A stretch of DNA of 64,000 nt from Chrysophaeum taylorii. Lineage: Eukaryota > Sar > Pelagophyceae > Pelagomonadales > Pelagomonadaceae. Location: contig JAQMWT010000469.1 in the NCBI GenBank assembly GCA_029834535.1, positions 1 to 64,000 on the forward strand, given 5' to 3'. Numbering within the stretch: position 1 is the stretch's first letter; every line of letters begins with the position of its first letter. The notes beneath the pieces are model-generated. The model had not been told where the DNA came from. It ran no database searches and was given only the letters and a program-made list of their open reading frames with translations. The position numbers and the translations under genes are program-made. Below are positions 11,584-22,024 of the stretch, piece after piece.

Positions 11584-12613
11584 TTATAAGGTAGGAGCCA
11601 AGTCGGAAAGAAACTTAGCATCGGGTTTATGAGTGAGAATGTCCGAGTAGGGGACGTCAGTAGTACGGAGGTTGATTTTATGCTCGGCGAGCATCTTGTT
11701 TATCTTCGCGGCTACATTCATAGTGAGGTGACCAGCGGAGACATTGTAGTGTACATCGATACCAAGAAAGGATCGGATGTTATCGTGCCAGGTACCTTTG
11801 CCATATTCCTTCTCCAAAGCGGTGCGAAGAGATGTGATTTTGGCGGTGTTGGTACCAGTGATCAAGAGATCATCGACAGAGACGGATAGGAGAACCCATC
11901 TGTTGATAGATCGATCCCAACTGATATAGAGGCAAGTGTCGACTTGTGAGCGTTCGAACTCATGTTGTCGAATAAACGAGTCACTGCTTAATGTTCCACA
12001 ACAAAGCTGACTGTTTGAGACCATAGAGAGCCTTCACGAGTCGCAGAGCTAACTTGGACTCTGGGTGGTTCTTCTGTATCTGCTGAATAAGGTTCTGCGA
12101 GACACGAATTCCACGAGGCAAATCGATCCATACCGGGCGATCAAGCGCCGATTGGATGAAGGGCTGAGGAATGTCCGCTTGCCCGACGGGGAGCTTGTGC
12201 TTCACAGCGAGCAATAACCGGTTGGTGGCGAGCATCGCGGTCGGTGAAGATGTGGCATAAAAGTCGATGCCGACGCTTGCCAAGAAACCTCGGGCAACTA
12301 GACGAGCCTTATAGCGGTCTGGAGTGCCGTCAGCAAAATACTCGACCTTCAGCACGAGTTTCGTCGAGATAGACGAACGGTCTGGCGGTAAAGGTTATAG
12401 CTTAAAGACGCCGTTGGAGCACAAGCCTTCAATTTCCTTGCGAATCGAAGCAATATGCTTAAGCTTATCTTCTTCGCTGAGTCCTCTGAGTTCGACAATA
12501 TTCTCGGGCTCATGGACAATGGCATCAGCAGTCACGAGTTGTAACACGACATGGTCGATGTGCTGCAAGTCATAGTCCATTGACTTCCTGGAGACTGTCT
12601 TGATTCGGATCAC
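11584..12613 (-). pseudogene. Ty1/copia reverse transcriptase
   Basis: Motifs in order on the minus strand: SNGVFKL (12395 side), YKARLVARGFLASVGIDFYA, AMLATNRLLLAVKHKLPVGQ, WIDLPRGI, VKALYGLKQSALLW, then VDTCLYISWDR and VSVDDLLITGTN, the copia equivalent of the YVDD active site. This is a clear copia RT. A related stretch (MDYDL...VALQLVT) recurs at 35590-35279. It is part of a broken element. Confidence 0.85.
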
Positions 12614-13145
12614 TTTGACTTAGAAAGAGGTGTCCGAGTTCGCCAGAATCATGCATGAAAGCGTGTATGTGACGAGAGGCTAGGTGGTAGTGCTGATGCG
12701 ACGAGATGTCCCATAATAGAGAGGAACTCATACAACAGAATTATTGGTTCCATTGACGCGCATAGTACTCTGCCGGTGACAATTCGTCATGGCATACATA
12801 GTTCTCGAGAACAGAATTGTCGTTGTCCAGGTGGTCGACCAGGACAGACGAATGGTACGGCTTCCGTGGGAAGTCAACGTACAAGAGTTCTGCGTCGGTT
12901 TCTCTCTGCAGATCGAGTGCAGTGCCGCCCATGATACCATAGTCTTGTGTGGTATTTGCGAGGAAGCATCCTGTCGGGACATCATCTGGCGGCTTAGCGT
13001 CCCTTCAAATGTTGAGATCAGATGCGATGCTGGCGGCATGGCCCTGGTGCAAAGCGCTGACACTGATGAGAAACATCAATGTGCTGGACATGTTGGCTGT
13101 GGCGCGAGCCGTGTTTTGCTCCTGCTGGTATTTATTTACCCTTAC

Positions 13146-13500
13146 CCCGATCGCCGACTGCGGTTGCGATGGAGGACGGTGCCTCATGAATCCTAAGCCT
13201 TGCGAGGGCATCCGCCCTCCCGGCGTAGGTTGGCACCTATTCGCCTCCCGGGCGGGCCGGTTGGCAGCCGGAACGTTCGCAGTGGGACGGGGTATGGCCG
13301 GGGGGCGCAGACGGAAGGTTATCGACGAATTGGTTGTCAGTCACATCGCGGTCTCCTCGTCGCATGGCGACAAGCTTGATGGTCACTCTCCGCCGACCGA
13401 CCTTTCGGCGCTCATCGTCTACAGGCCCGTGATTCCGGACTGGCTCCTGTCGGTCCGGCCTGGCTCCCGTGCTCGGGAGAGGTCTAAAGTTAGTTAGTTA
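13146..13500 (+). mobile_element. SINE-like repeat copy 2, (GTTA)n tail
   Basis: Plus-oriented copy: GGTTGCGATGGAGGACGGTGCC near the start and GTTAGTTAGTTAG at the end (13488-13501). It sits inside the minus-strand copia element, separating two pieces that otherwise look continuous in the related remnant at 35902-36372. Confidence 0.65.
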
Positions 13501-13800
13501 GTGGTATTTCCAATTGCGACCATACTCTGATGCGATGATGCGTCTGGTGGAAAGTTGTCCATCGTCGACGCGTTTCACGATATAGAGTTGATCTTTGGGA
13601 ATGCGGAATAGGCGCTTGTCCTTGAGATCCGCCTTGAGTTTGCCACTCTGGTTGCGATGCACGACGACTGGAGTAAAACCTGAAACGTCGAGAGCAACCT
13701 CTAGGCGATCATTTCGCTTGGGCATCGGAATGCTACCATCTTTCCCTCGATTGGTAGTCGCCACATAGGTAGGTCGGGGACCTGTCAACAACACAAACAC
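13498..13800 (-). pseudogene. Copia pol-region piece of unknown domain
   Basis: About 100 codons reading FTPVVVHRNQSGKLKADL...KDQLYIVKRVDDGQL. The same IVKR.(S/D)DGQL block occurs in the remnant at 35902-36372, which shows it belongs to the element family. I do not recognise the domain. By position (between protease and RT) it may be the end of an atypical integrase. Confidence 0.45.
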
Positions 13801-13877
13801 AGTAATCGAGTGTCGAATGGATGAGGTTGGCCACAGTCATGTGGTCTTGATGACAGTGCTTGTGGGGTGGTGTCATC

Positions 13878-14306
13878 TCAGCCAGTAGTACCAAGGGTTG
13901 GAGAAGTTTGATGACAGACAGACAGCATACTGTCGAACAGAGAGTCGTCGAGCAGGCCGTGTAAGTCTTCGGTCTTATGCTGCTTTAGTAGATTCCTGTT
14001 AGTGCAAGGAGGAGTTATCTCAATAATATCGCAATAAAATTTGCGCCTTTCCTCTGGTGAGATTTGGTGAATATCGTTGATAAAGGCGGGTAAAGATTCG
14101 AATAATAATACTGTAGGAAAACGGTGGCGTAACATGCGCACAAGCGTATCATCAGACTCAACAACAACTTTTACATTGATATTTAAGCCTAGGTCATTAG
14201 TGGCTTGAGACAAGAACGCTGGGGTTGACAAACCAGAACAAAGTAACATGACAGAGGGTTTGCGAAGATTGGGCTCTTGTGAGAGAAACACTGGGCGAGA
14301 AAGCAT
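13878..14306 (-). CDS. Cytosine C5 DNA methyltransferase-like domain inside the copia element
   Basis: 142 codons open. VMLLCSGLSTPAFLSQA resembles motif I of C5 methyltransferases (LFSGIGG-like, SAM binding). It is followed by KVVVESDDTLVRMLRHRFP (motif II-like acidic residue and the R..FP block), then CDIIEITPPCTNRNLLKQ (motif IV with the catalytic Pro-Cys), then DLHGLLDDSLFDSMLSV (motif V-like). The order and spacing fit the N-terminal half of the fold. Motifs VI to X are not seen here. It lies directly after the protease region, in the place where integrase would be expected. Retroelements with captured cytosine methyltransferases are known from some algae, so capture is plausible. The call rests on motif reading alone and could be chance resemblance. 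Part of a fossil element. Confidence 0.4.
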   Translation of the reverse strand: MLSRPVFLSQEPNLRKPSVMLLCSGLSTPAFLSQATNDLGLNINVKVVVESDDTLVRMLRHRFPTVLLFESLPAFINDIHQISPEERRKFYCDIIEITPPCTNRNLLKQHKTEDLHGLLDDSLFDSMLSVCHQTSPTLGTTG

Positions 14307-15644
14307 TCATGTTAATGGTGTAGTGTTTTGCTGAACGAATTTGTTCTGTTTCCGAATATTAATAACCAAAGGGCGAATCCACGGGCGATCTGGTAAAACT
14401 CTCTTGAGGAGATAGTTATAATATGCCAGTAGATCCCTGTTTTCGTGGTATCGCTTGAGCGGAAATGCGAGGGAGCGCAGTTCGAGTTGCCTGTCGCGAG
14501 CGATGTTGTAGGTGAGACAAGGGAGAGCAGGCAATTTAGATGTTACGTAATGTATGGGAATACCCACATCTTTGTCTATGCGGCTCGTGACAGCGCTGAG
14601 CTTTGGCTCAGATCGATCACTGAACACAGTGGTCAAGTTCGGCTGGTTCCACTCGAGCATGCTCAATATAGCGAGATGTCGGTTGTGCACTGGTTTTTGA
14701 CATAGAGCGAAGTCAATCTTCACGTAACCGATTTGTGGATGATCTGGTAGTGGGACAACTATGTTGCGTGTTAGCATCATATGTGAGGCACGTCGTTGTC
14801 CAGTGGCAGTTTGTATAATAATCGGCGCGTATTTGGGGTCCGGTGGAATAATATGATTCGGAATCGCATAGTCGTAGCTGGACATTAACGATATGGTAGC
14901 ACAAGAGTCAAAATGTAAAAAGGAACAATGTTGGGGAACACTGTTTACCTTCATATATTTCGTTCGAAGTGCATTCTCCGAATGCGGGCAAGTAGTGGAG
15001 AGACTGGCAGTGAAGAAGTTCTCCAGAAATAACTGTTTAGTTGGAATGATAATCGGTTGAACAGGTGGTGATGGTTCGTCAGCCTCATCAGCCATGCCGC
15101 ACTTCTCATCAAATGATGATAGCGAAGTCTTATCGACATCCCTTGTGGTTTCGGCTTGTTGTGGTTGGTTAATGGCTGACTGGACCTGTGAAGATAGCGA
15201 AGACAGTAACGCTGGTGGTAACGTCGAGATGGCGGAAGCAGTAAAGAAGTTAGGCACTATATCAGAGGGGTTACCCTGTGTGTTGGAGGCATTCTTGGTA
15301 TCTGTAGTAGGAGAAGTTGCCTTTGGGGTGGGAGCAGTAGCAACAGTATGATGTTGTGGCTCCACGTAGTTTAACGACTTTTCGGTCGAGGATAGATGAG
15401 CGTCTACATCATAAATGATGTCTTCTGCGAACATGAGTTGTTCGTTTATACGAAGTAAGTCACCATTGTCCTCAGTATATGTGGTTGATGGAATATCGGC
15501 GGATTGCAACAGAGTCTCAAATAACTTGGTGATGTTCTGTTGTAGCTGAGCCGTGATATCATTATCTGTCACATGCTTCGTAAGTTCACTACACTGCACT
15601 TGCAGTGTATTTATGGTGTGCTTCGTTCGATCCAATATTTTCAT
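14307..15644 (-). CDS. Copia protease region
   Basis: 445 codons open. The N-terminal half is helical and Ser/Thr/Gln-rich. Around residue 250 comes CSFLHFDSCATISLMSS, a D-S-(C/G)-A-T match to the retroviral-type aspartic protease active site, where Cys replaces the usual Gly. The tail (ELRSLAFPLKRYHENRDLLAYYNYLLKR) has no domain I recognise. The position after gag and before RT fits a copia protease. Confidence 0.55.
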   Translation of the reverse strand: MKILDRTKHTINTLQVQCSELTKHVTDNDITAQLQQNITKLFETLLQSADIPSTTYTEDNGDLLRINEQLMFAEDIIYDVDAHLSSTEKSLNYVEPQHHTVATAPTPKATSPTTDTKNASNTQGNPSDIVPNFFTASAISTLPPALLSSLSSQVQSAINQPQQAETTRDVDKTSLSSFDEKCGMADEADEPSPPVQPIIIPTKQLFLENFFTASLSTTCPHSENALRTKYMKVNSVPQHCSFLHFDSCATISLMSSYDYAIPNHIIPPDPKYAPIIIQTATGQRRASHMMLTRNIVVPLPDHPQIGYVKIDFALCQKPVHNRHLAILSMLEWNQPNLTTVFSDRSEPKLSAVTSRIDKDVGIPIHYVTSKLPALPCLTYNIARDRQLELRSLAFPLKRYHENRDLLAYYNYLLKRVLPDRPWIRPLVINIRKQNKFVQQNTTPLT

Positions 15645-15770
15645 GTTAGATCGAGAGGACCTGTCGAAAGTGCGAGGGTAAATTGGACGGTCATGGGACT
15701 GTCCAGCCGTTTTCTTGGTGACATAATAATCACCAGAACGATAATACGATAAGTCGCTGCGAGAGAAAGG

Positions 15771-18453
15771 CTAGCGTGCATCGTTAGAGTTACGCATGCG
15801 TCTAGCGTTAAACGTGGAGGATGTTCCAGGTTGAGAAGAAGTAATGGACGCAAGAGCGTTTGCAGGTTGAGTCGGACTTTTGTCTGATAGATCCAGCGTG
15901 TTTGTCAGTAGTAATTGCGGTTTTGGTTGTGGTGTCAATCCTTCAACGTAGCCATAGGAGGCATGACTGATACGAATCGAAACGAATCTTGTCGTCGTTG
16001 GAAAACTAATGCGCCCTCGTAATTCGAACTGGGTGAAATCTTCGAATTGCCGGTGAGACCGAGAGACCATGATTGCGAAACGAGCGCGGAGCCGGGCGGC
16101 GGTCGGAGGAGGAGCTTCAGCGGTGGCTGAGGCGACAGTGTTCTGCGTATCATGAATCAAAAGGTGTTTGGGCATCGTACTGTGCGACAAGCGAGAGTGC
16201 GTCTCAGTTGACTGTGAGTGTACCATGGGTATGGCGCAATGTTTGTGGTCTAAACCGAGAGGGGCGGTGAGCGTGCCGTCGCGAGTGCATTGTAGCCTGT
16301 GCGGTGTCTGGGCTTTAATCGGAATATGACATATGACGTCATACGAAGCGATGGGGGCTGAATCAGACGAGATGGGACTGGCTAGTAGTGCCGGGAGCAG
16401 CATGTCGGGGGTGGCGCTTGGAGATGAGGGTGGAACGCAGTCCACTTCTATCTTGGTTGCCGTGTGTCGCGGTACTATGGGCGTAAACAAATGACATGAA
16501 GTAAATGCTTGTGTCCCAAACGAGAATGCGGTTATAGTCGCATGGGGAGGTTTCATTTTGTCTCTGCTGCAGTCAAATGCTTTGGAGGAAACCAATGGAG
16601 AAACCATGAGCACATGGGTGGCGTCTGGTGGCCAAAGTTCCTGTGGGAGTGGTGGAGGTGAAAGTAGGATTCCTTCTTGGGTATGACTCAAGCGTTGCAA
16701 TGAGTTCATGCTCGCGATCATAGTCGTCCATTAGATGACTTGAGGTGGTCGCGAATGAGCGATACGTCGACCTGGTGTCAGGGGAGACCGAGGTGGTGCA
16801 GTGACCTGACTGGCTGAGGTAGCCGTGCTGGTAAAATTCCAGCGGGTGCGCATAACTCCGCAGAGTGCTGACATTGGCTTGTGCCTGATCTGCGGTCGTG
16901 CAGGGAGGCGAAGTCGTCTGTACTAATGCGGATTGCAGCGACAGGGAAGGGTCAGGTGCCTGGGGGGCTGAGAGGCGGCCTTTGTCTTCCAGAGGCGAAG
17001 GGGTCAAGCAAAGCTGTAGCTTCGTCTCATAGTGATCGGATAGGCGCGATGAGCTTGTGCGCATGATCGTGGTGCGCTTACCTGTGTCTTCATGATGTAC
17101 ATTTGTGTCCTGTGGTGGTGCTTCTGCGAGCGGGACATTTCTTCGGGATTGGTCCATCGGATGGGGTGCATCCGCTGTGGATGAGACAGGAGCCAGTAGC
17201 AGTGCAAGGTCAGGTGACAGAACGTTTGCGTGGTCGAGTAATTGAGCGTTGGACCTGAGCATCGTCTGCATATTCTGGAACCGTGCTGTGCAGTTGGTTT
17301 GCGTTGTCTCGTCTGCTACATCAATGAGCTGGCTGGTGTAGCTGGCCGTTGTGGTCTTATCTTTCGTCTTGTCGTCCAATAGAGACTGCGAGATAGTACT
17401 CGTTGCTATGTGCGAGACTTTAAGTAGCTGTTGAGCAGCGGTTGAGAGCTGAGTGGTCTCTTGTCTGGCAGTTTCTGTTGCTTTGGAGTTCCAGAGACAT
17501 GATTGCGCAGCTTCGGACGTCTTGGCATTGGGGATTGCCATAAAGTAACTCGTAAGTTCAAAGTCGGACGTCGGAAAATGCATCGAAAGACCTGTGAGGT
17601 CACCAATTGAAATACGCCCTCGTAAGGCGTGCGCGACGTGGTGCGGGCGCGAGCGACTTAGGTTGGTGATCTGAAGGTCGTGAGATACGTTGCGGCGCGG
17701 AGTGTCGGTGGAAATGACGAGTGTCGTGGTGTTAGGCGGTGACGCGGAGAGCATCGAAAGCGTGTCATGCTCCAAGAGCGAAAGCGCGTGATGCGGGTGG
17801 TCCGAAGTCAGTGCCAAAAGGAGTGTGGCTCGCGGCTGACCTGTCTGCAAGGTAGGGCAGATGGGCGCGTGAGCTGAGATCCCGTGGTGGAGAGTATCCG
17901 GCCTGAAATGCTTGGGGTCCAGTGCGGGAATTCGAAAAGAGGGGTCGCCGAAGGAGAGTGCAGTAGAACCAAGGGCGATGTAAGGGTCAGTCCTGCTGGG
18001 TGCATCCTCAATAGCGGAGATGCTGGGACCAGAGCGGTGAGTGCCGTAGTGACCAGGGTTGCCCTTAGGCGTGTAGAGCATTCGAAGGTGCGGGCATGTG
18101 ACATGCGTCCTCAAATGAGGAGTGACATGCTGAGCGATAAGACGCTTTGAGGGAGGCAACGTACGTGACTTGGGTGCATGTTTGTGGTGGAGCCGGCAGC
18201 TGGCGTGGAACGTTTGTCGTGCATTCCAGTGATGCGAAAATGCTTACAGAAGTGGTTCAGTTGAAGCGAGTCTGTGCATAGTGCGCGGAGAATGTTTCCT
18301 GAGAGCGCAACGTCGATTTTCCGGAGGCAGCGCAAGCGTGTGGCGTCCAGAAGAGCTATGCAAGGGGACACACAGGACCGAAGTGGTCGCAATGGAATCG
18401 TGCATAGTTTGCGGCTGATCGGGTCGGTCAGAACTCTCGAAATCTGTGTCTGT
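15771..18453 (-). CDS. Gag-like region of copy B, distal part
   Basis: Two overlapping open stretches (18159-16573 and 16721-15771) carrying the same Pro/His/Thr-rich protein as copy A at 1091-3780. They include the peptides ALRGRISIGDLTG and FELRGRISFPTTTR. Beyond about 15900 it departs from copy A and leads into the protease region. Function unknown; gag-like by position. Confidence 0.45.
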
Positions 18454-21217
18454 TACTGCAGCCATGGGGAAAGTTTCCAGAGGCTTGGTCGCGGTGAGAC
18501 ATAAGGATCGGCAGTCGAAAGGAGTGCGTCCTCTGACCGAAAGTTGGGGAGCGGGTGATCAGGTGCTGCGACTGGTGCTCGTGCGAAGACATCCATCAAA
18601 TCGTTACATGGTGGTCGCAGATGGGTCCATGCAACCTGCTGAGCAGTGTCATCCAGTGCATCCAACCGAGAAGGTGGATGGTGGGTGCAGCAGCAAGCGC
18701 CGGTGAGCGGCAGTGCGCGCCTGTCTTCGAGGAGGGGAGGCGGCGAGGCGGAACCAGCTTCGAAGTGATCGGGAGCTGCTGATCGAGAGATATCGAACAA
18801 GGCGGGAGTGCCAGGTGAATCTGAGCTGATACCTGCAGGTGCGGTGAGTGCCTGCGAGTATGGTGACCGTGGGACCGTTGACAGCGTGTCTTGTCCTTGT
18901 GGATTCGGCATTGCGGGGTCATTGGTGGTGCTTGGATCAGGCGGCTGATCTGGAATGGTCGAGGAGACCATCTTCGAGACTTGTGAAGTGGGTCTTGCTA
19001 CTTCGCTGTATGCATCATACCAGGGGACTGAATCAGAGGGGATGTTGTCAGTGGCCTGCGGCTCTTGTGCCCGGTGCATGGAATACGGCGGAGCCTTAGA
19101 TTCTTGGGTGTGGTTGCCATAGTCGATGTAGGCATAATACTCGGGAACATCTCGAGGTGTCTTGGTCTTTGACTTGTCGAAAGTGGGAACGAGATGGCTT
19201 GGTGTTTCTTCGACAAGATTGCTTCCTGGGCCGTTGTGCCCGAAGAGAGAAGAAGCCCTTATGCATGTCTTGGCAGCATGATGGTGAGCATGACCATCTG
19301 GCAAAGAGCTGTCTTTTGATAGTTCGGAACTTGTCGACTCTTGATGTGGGTGGTCTTGATTCTTGGTGGGACTTTGCACGTGGTGATCGTCGCTGGTGGT
19401 AGGGGTACGGTCGCCGGTGTTGAATGTACGCCCTCGCAACTCGGACGCGGGGATGTGGTCGAGTTGGAATGAACCAGGTAGCTGATAAGGCGAGCGGGTG
19501 CAAAGGGGTTCAGGGGGTGCCAAAGAGGCGAAGAGTGATTTGGCAGAGGAGGAGGGGCCAGAGATGGCGGGGGGTTGAGAACAGAGAGACGGAGTGGGTG
19601 GTGAACCAGGAGAACCAGGTCCGGGGCATCCGTGGAGGTGGTGATGATACTCGGGGAGAATCGGGGGAGAGGCATTGGAGGTTGGTTCGGAAGGGGATGA
19701 AGGTTGGTTGTGGATGGGGAAAGGAGGTGAAAGATGCGATGCAGCATCTTGGGTGGGGTGAGTGGCATCCAATGAGGTAAGAATGGTTTGGAGGACGGCG
19801 TTGGTTTCAAGGTGGGAGCTGCGGATGTCAGCGTGGGCAGTTTCGAGTGCCTTGAGCTGGGTGTGGGTGAGATGGTGTTCGGCGTGGGTGGAGACCAGTT
19901 CGTCGGCTTGGATGGCGAGCTGGGCAGTGGCGAAAGCCAGGGCGGCGTCGGTGGTGGTGAGTTTGTTGGCTGTGGAGGACAAAGCGTCATCCTTGCGAAT
20001 GAGCATGGCCTTGGTTGCGGCCAATTCAGCGGTTTGGGAGCGGAATGCAGCCGTAGTGGTGGCCAACTCGCGTTGGAGCGCAGACGGAGGTGCATTGGAA
20101 CTTGGAGAAGGAGGTGGAGTGTTGCTTGAGTGGGGACTCGAGTGGGGACGGAGGAATGGTCGTAGTCGTAGAATGCATAGTCACGCGGGTGGAGGTGCAA
20201 ATCGGGGGAACAGCGACTTTCGAAAGGTGATGAAGGTCTGTCAGGAGGGTGCGATGGTTGGGCGGCAGGAACTTGAGCCGCGGAAGGAGCTGTGGTAGAA
20301 ATGGAAGTGCCGGGGCCGTCGTGGCCGTAGGTGGCATGGTCTTGTGGATGGAGAGGAAAGTCCTGAGGAGAGTGACTTGCGGAAGATGATGGATATCGGA
20401 CAAGGGAATCCGACAGTGGGGCGGCATGAGCTTGAGCCGCGGTGGGGGCTTGGTCAGGGATGAAGGTGCCGGGGCCGTCATGGCCGTATATGGCATGATC
20501 ATCAAGAAGATGAGTGGTGCGGCGAGAGGGTTGACGAGGATGTTGGGGAACTTGTATATGTGGTGTAGCGGGAGTCGCCGATAGTGGGGAGTTAGGCTCC
20601 AGTGAAGGAGGTGGAGGCTCCGGTGGGGTTGGTGGAGTGAAGGGAGTAATGTTTATTGGTGGTGGTGTGTTCAACATTGCTGGTGCGATATTTGAACAAG
20701 GTGGAGTGTCCTCGTGAATGTGGGGTGTGCCAGGTTGTGGAGTAACCTTGGCTATGCCTGGGTCCGGAGGGAAGGCAGTGGGGTCTGAGACTTTGCCGTG
20801 GGGTGTTTGACATCCGGTGGGGTTGTCGGCATGAGGGGGGGTGACCATCGAGATGATCGGGTCTTGGGTCGCGACTTCGTGAGAAGTTTGCTTGTGCTTG
20901 AGGGGAGTTGCCGTATGAACAGCTGGTTGGGGAGCTTGTTCAAGTTGCTCGTCTTGATCGAGTTGCACGTCTTGATCGAGTTGCACGTCTTGATCGAGTT
21001 GCTCGTCTTGATCGAGTTGGTCGTCTTGAGCTTCGATTGCGGCAGCGAATTTTTCGGCGAGCGCAGCTCTTTCGGCAGCGTGTTTGGCTCTTAAGGCAGC
21101 GTGATCAGCGGCGATCTGATCAAGGAGATTAGCTTTGAGCTGGTGCCAGAGAGCTTGTTGTGTAGCGAATTGCGTCGCTACTTCCAGACTCGGGACTTGT
21201 GGGTCGTGAGTCGCCAT
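18453..21217 (-). CDS. Gag-like region of copy B, proximal part with coiled coil
   Basis: Starts at 21217 with MATHDPQVPSLEVATQFAT. An early helical part (DQIAADHAALRAKHAAERAA) is followed by an acidic peptide repeat of the (QLDQDE/V) type coded by an 18-bp tandem repeat at about 20936-21030. A Pro-rich region follows. In the stretch 20066-18453 there is an Ala-rich heptad region (AAFRSQTAELAATKAMLI...) and the FELRGRTFNTGDRTPT peptide near 19435. There is no zinc knuckle. A gag role is inferred from the place after the LTR leader. Confidence 0.5.
20936..21030 (-). repeat. 18-bp minisatellite coding for QLDQDE/V
   Basis: About five units of an 18-bp repeat (plus-strand unit CTTGATCGAGTTGCACGT with small changes). 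They keep the reading frame and give an acidic, Gln-rich hexapeptide array in the gag-like protein of copy B. Confidence 0.8.
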
Positions 21218-21428
21218 CGTTTTTGGGGTTGCGTTTTGCGCGTTGTTGGTTGCCTTTCACACTTTTTCACCAGTAGCAAGCGATGAGACTTGACTACGGT
21301 CTTAAAACTTTCAGGAACTTCAGGAGATTGCTCTTTTCTGGAAATCCTGAGCCTTTGTCCGAGACGTCGATCGAGATCGATGTCTTTCGGAGGACGTTTC
21401 TCTACCAGTACCGGACTGGGTCCAAACC

Positions 21429-21616
21429 TAGAGAACAGTAAAAATCACTGTGCCTCTGGTAGAGAATGGTGGCAGTGGTAGTGCTGCCTTTCGTCCTGTC
21501 CTCTAACGACACAAAGAGCAGCACGGTGTGCGACACAGCGATTTAGTGGTTGTAAGTGTGAATGATGTTAAGGGGGAGGGGGGGTTCCTAACCCTAAATG
21601 GAATTTTCTATCTCTA
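21429..21616 (-). repeat. 5' LTR of copy B
   Basis: 188 bp in minus orientation, TAGAGATAGAAAATTCC...TTTTTACTGTTCTCTA. Most similar to the LTRs at 8163 and 6193. The leader that follows (GGTACTGGTAGAGAAACG) is shared with copy C, and the gag start lies about 210 bp downstream. Confidence 0.75.
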
Positions 21617-22024
21617 GAAAGCAAGGACAACAACAACAACACAGGCCATCTTTAGGATAACATCATCTTGAGCGGGCTGCCCCGCTCGATCGGAAGAACA
21701 TGGAGTGTGCACACACAGACACTGCATTACCTCAAGCTCCTGCTAGGTCCTTCGAAGATGGTTTCATAACCTTGGGGCGCACAAGCCAGACGCATACAAT
21801 GAAGGAACGGTGCAGAGAGAACACCTTCTTCCTCGGTCTCGTTTACGCACGCACCGTGCTGGTTGGTTGAGCGGCACACCTTTGATTACGTAGGGGTAAG
21901 TAATTATGTCTTTAAATGTCGACTGGTAAGAGGGGGGTGTGTGTGGGGAGCATGAAGGATGTGGGTGGGTTTGTGGGGTATGAGGGATGTGCCTGACTGG
22001 CGGAGATAAGTGCAAGTATAAGTA
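21617..22024. other. Spacer, no gene seen; one G-rich repeat
   Basis: From 21617 to about 21905 nothing is recognised apart from a short (AAC)n run. 21909-22010 is a copy of the G-rich TTTAAATGTCGAC repeat, followed directly by the tail of Helitron fragment 2. Confidence 0.5.

Larger units (their letters stand above)
8986..21616 (-). mobile_element. Composite Ty1/copia-type element block (copy B), with nested insertions
   Basis: Reading on the minus strand: 5' LTR 21616-21429, leader, gag-like region (21217-15771), protease region (15644-14307), a methyltransferase-like domain (14306-13878), further pol-region pieces (13800-12728), reverse transcriptase (12613-11584), RNase H (9861-9172) and an LTR at 9182-8986. 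Nested in it are two SINE-like repeats (13146-13500 and 10987-11350) and a Helitron fragment (about 9862-10984). The order fits Ty1/copia, although a clear integrase is not seen. The two outer LTRs differ a good deal, so this may be two related elements fused rather than one. It is broken in several places and old. Confidence 0.6.

Noticed and set aside
13878-14306. Reading this stretch as integrase core
   Set aside because: No D-D-E spacing or HHCC finger; the SGL...E...PPC order fits a methyltransferase better.
8986-21616. One clean element with a matching LTR pair
   Set aside because: The two outer LTRs are too different to be a pair from one insertion; called a composite block instead.
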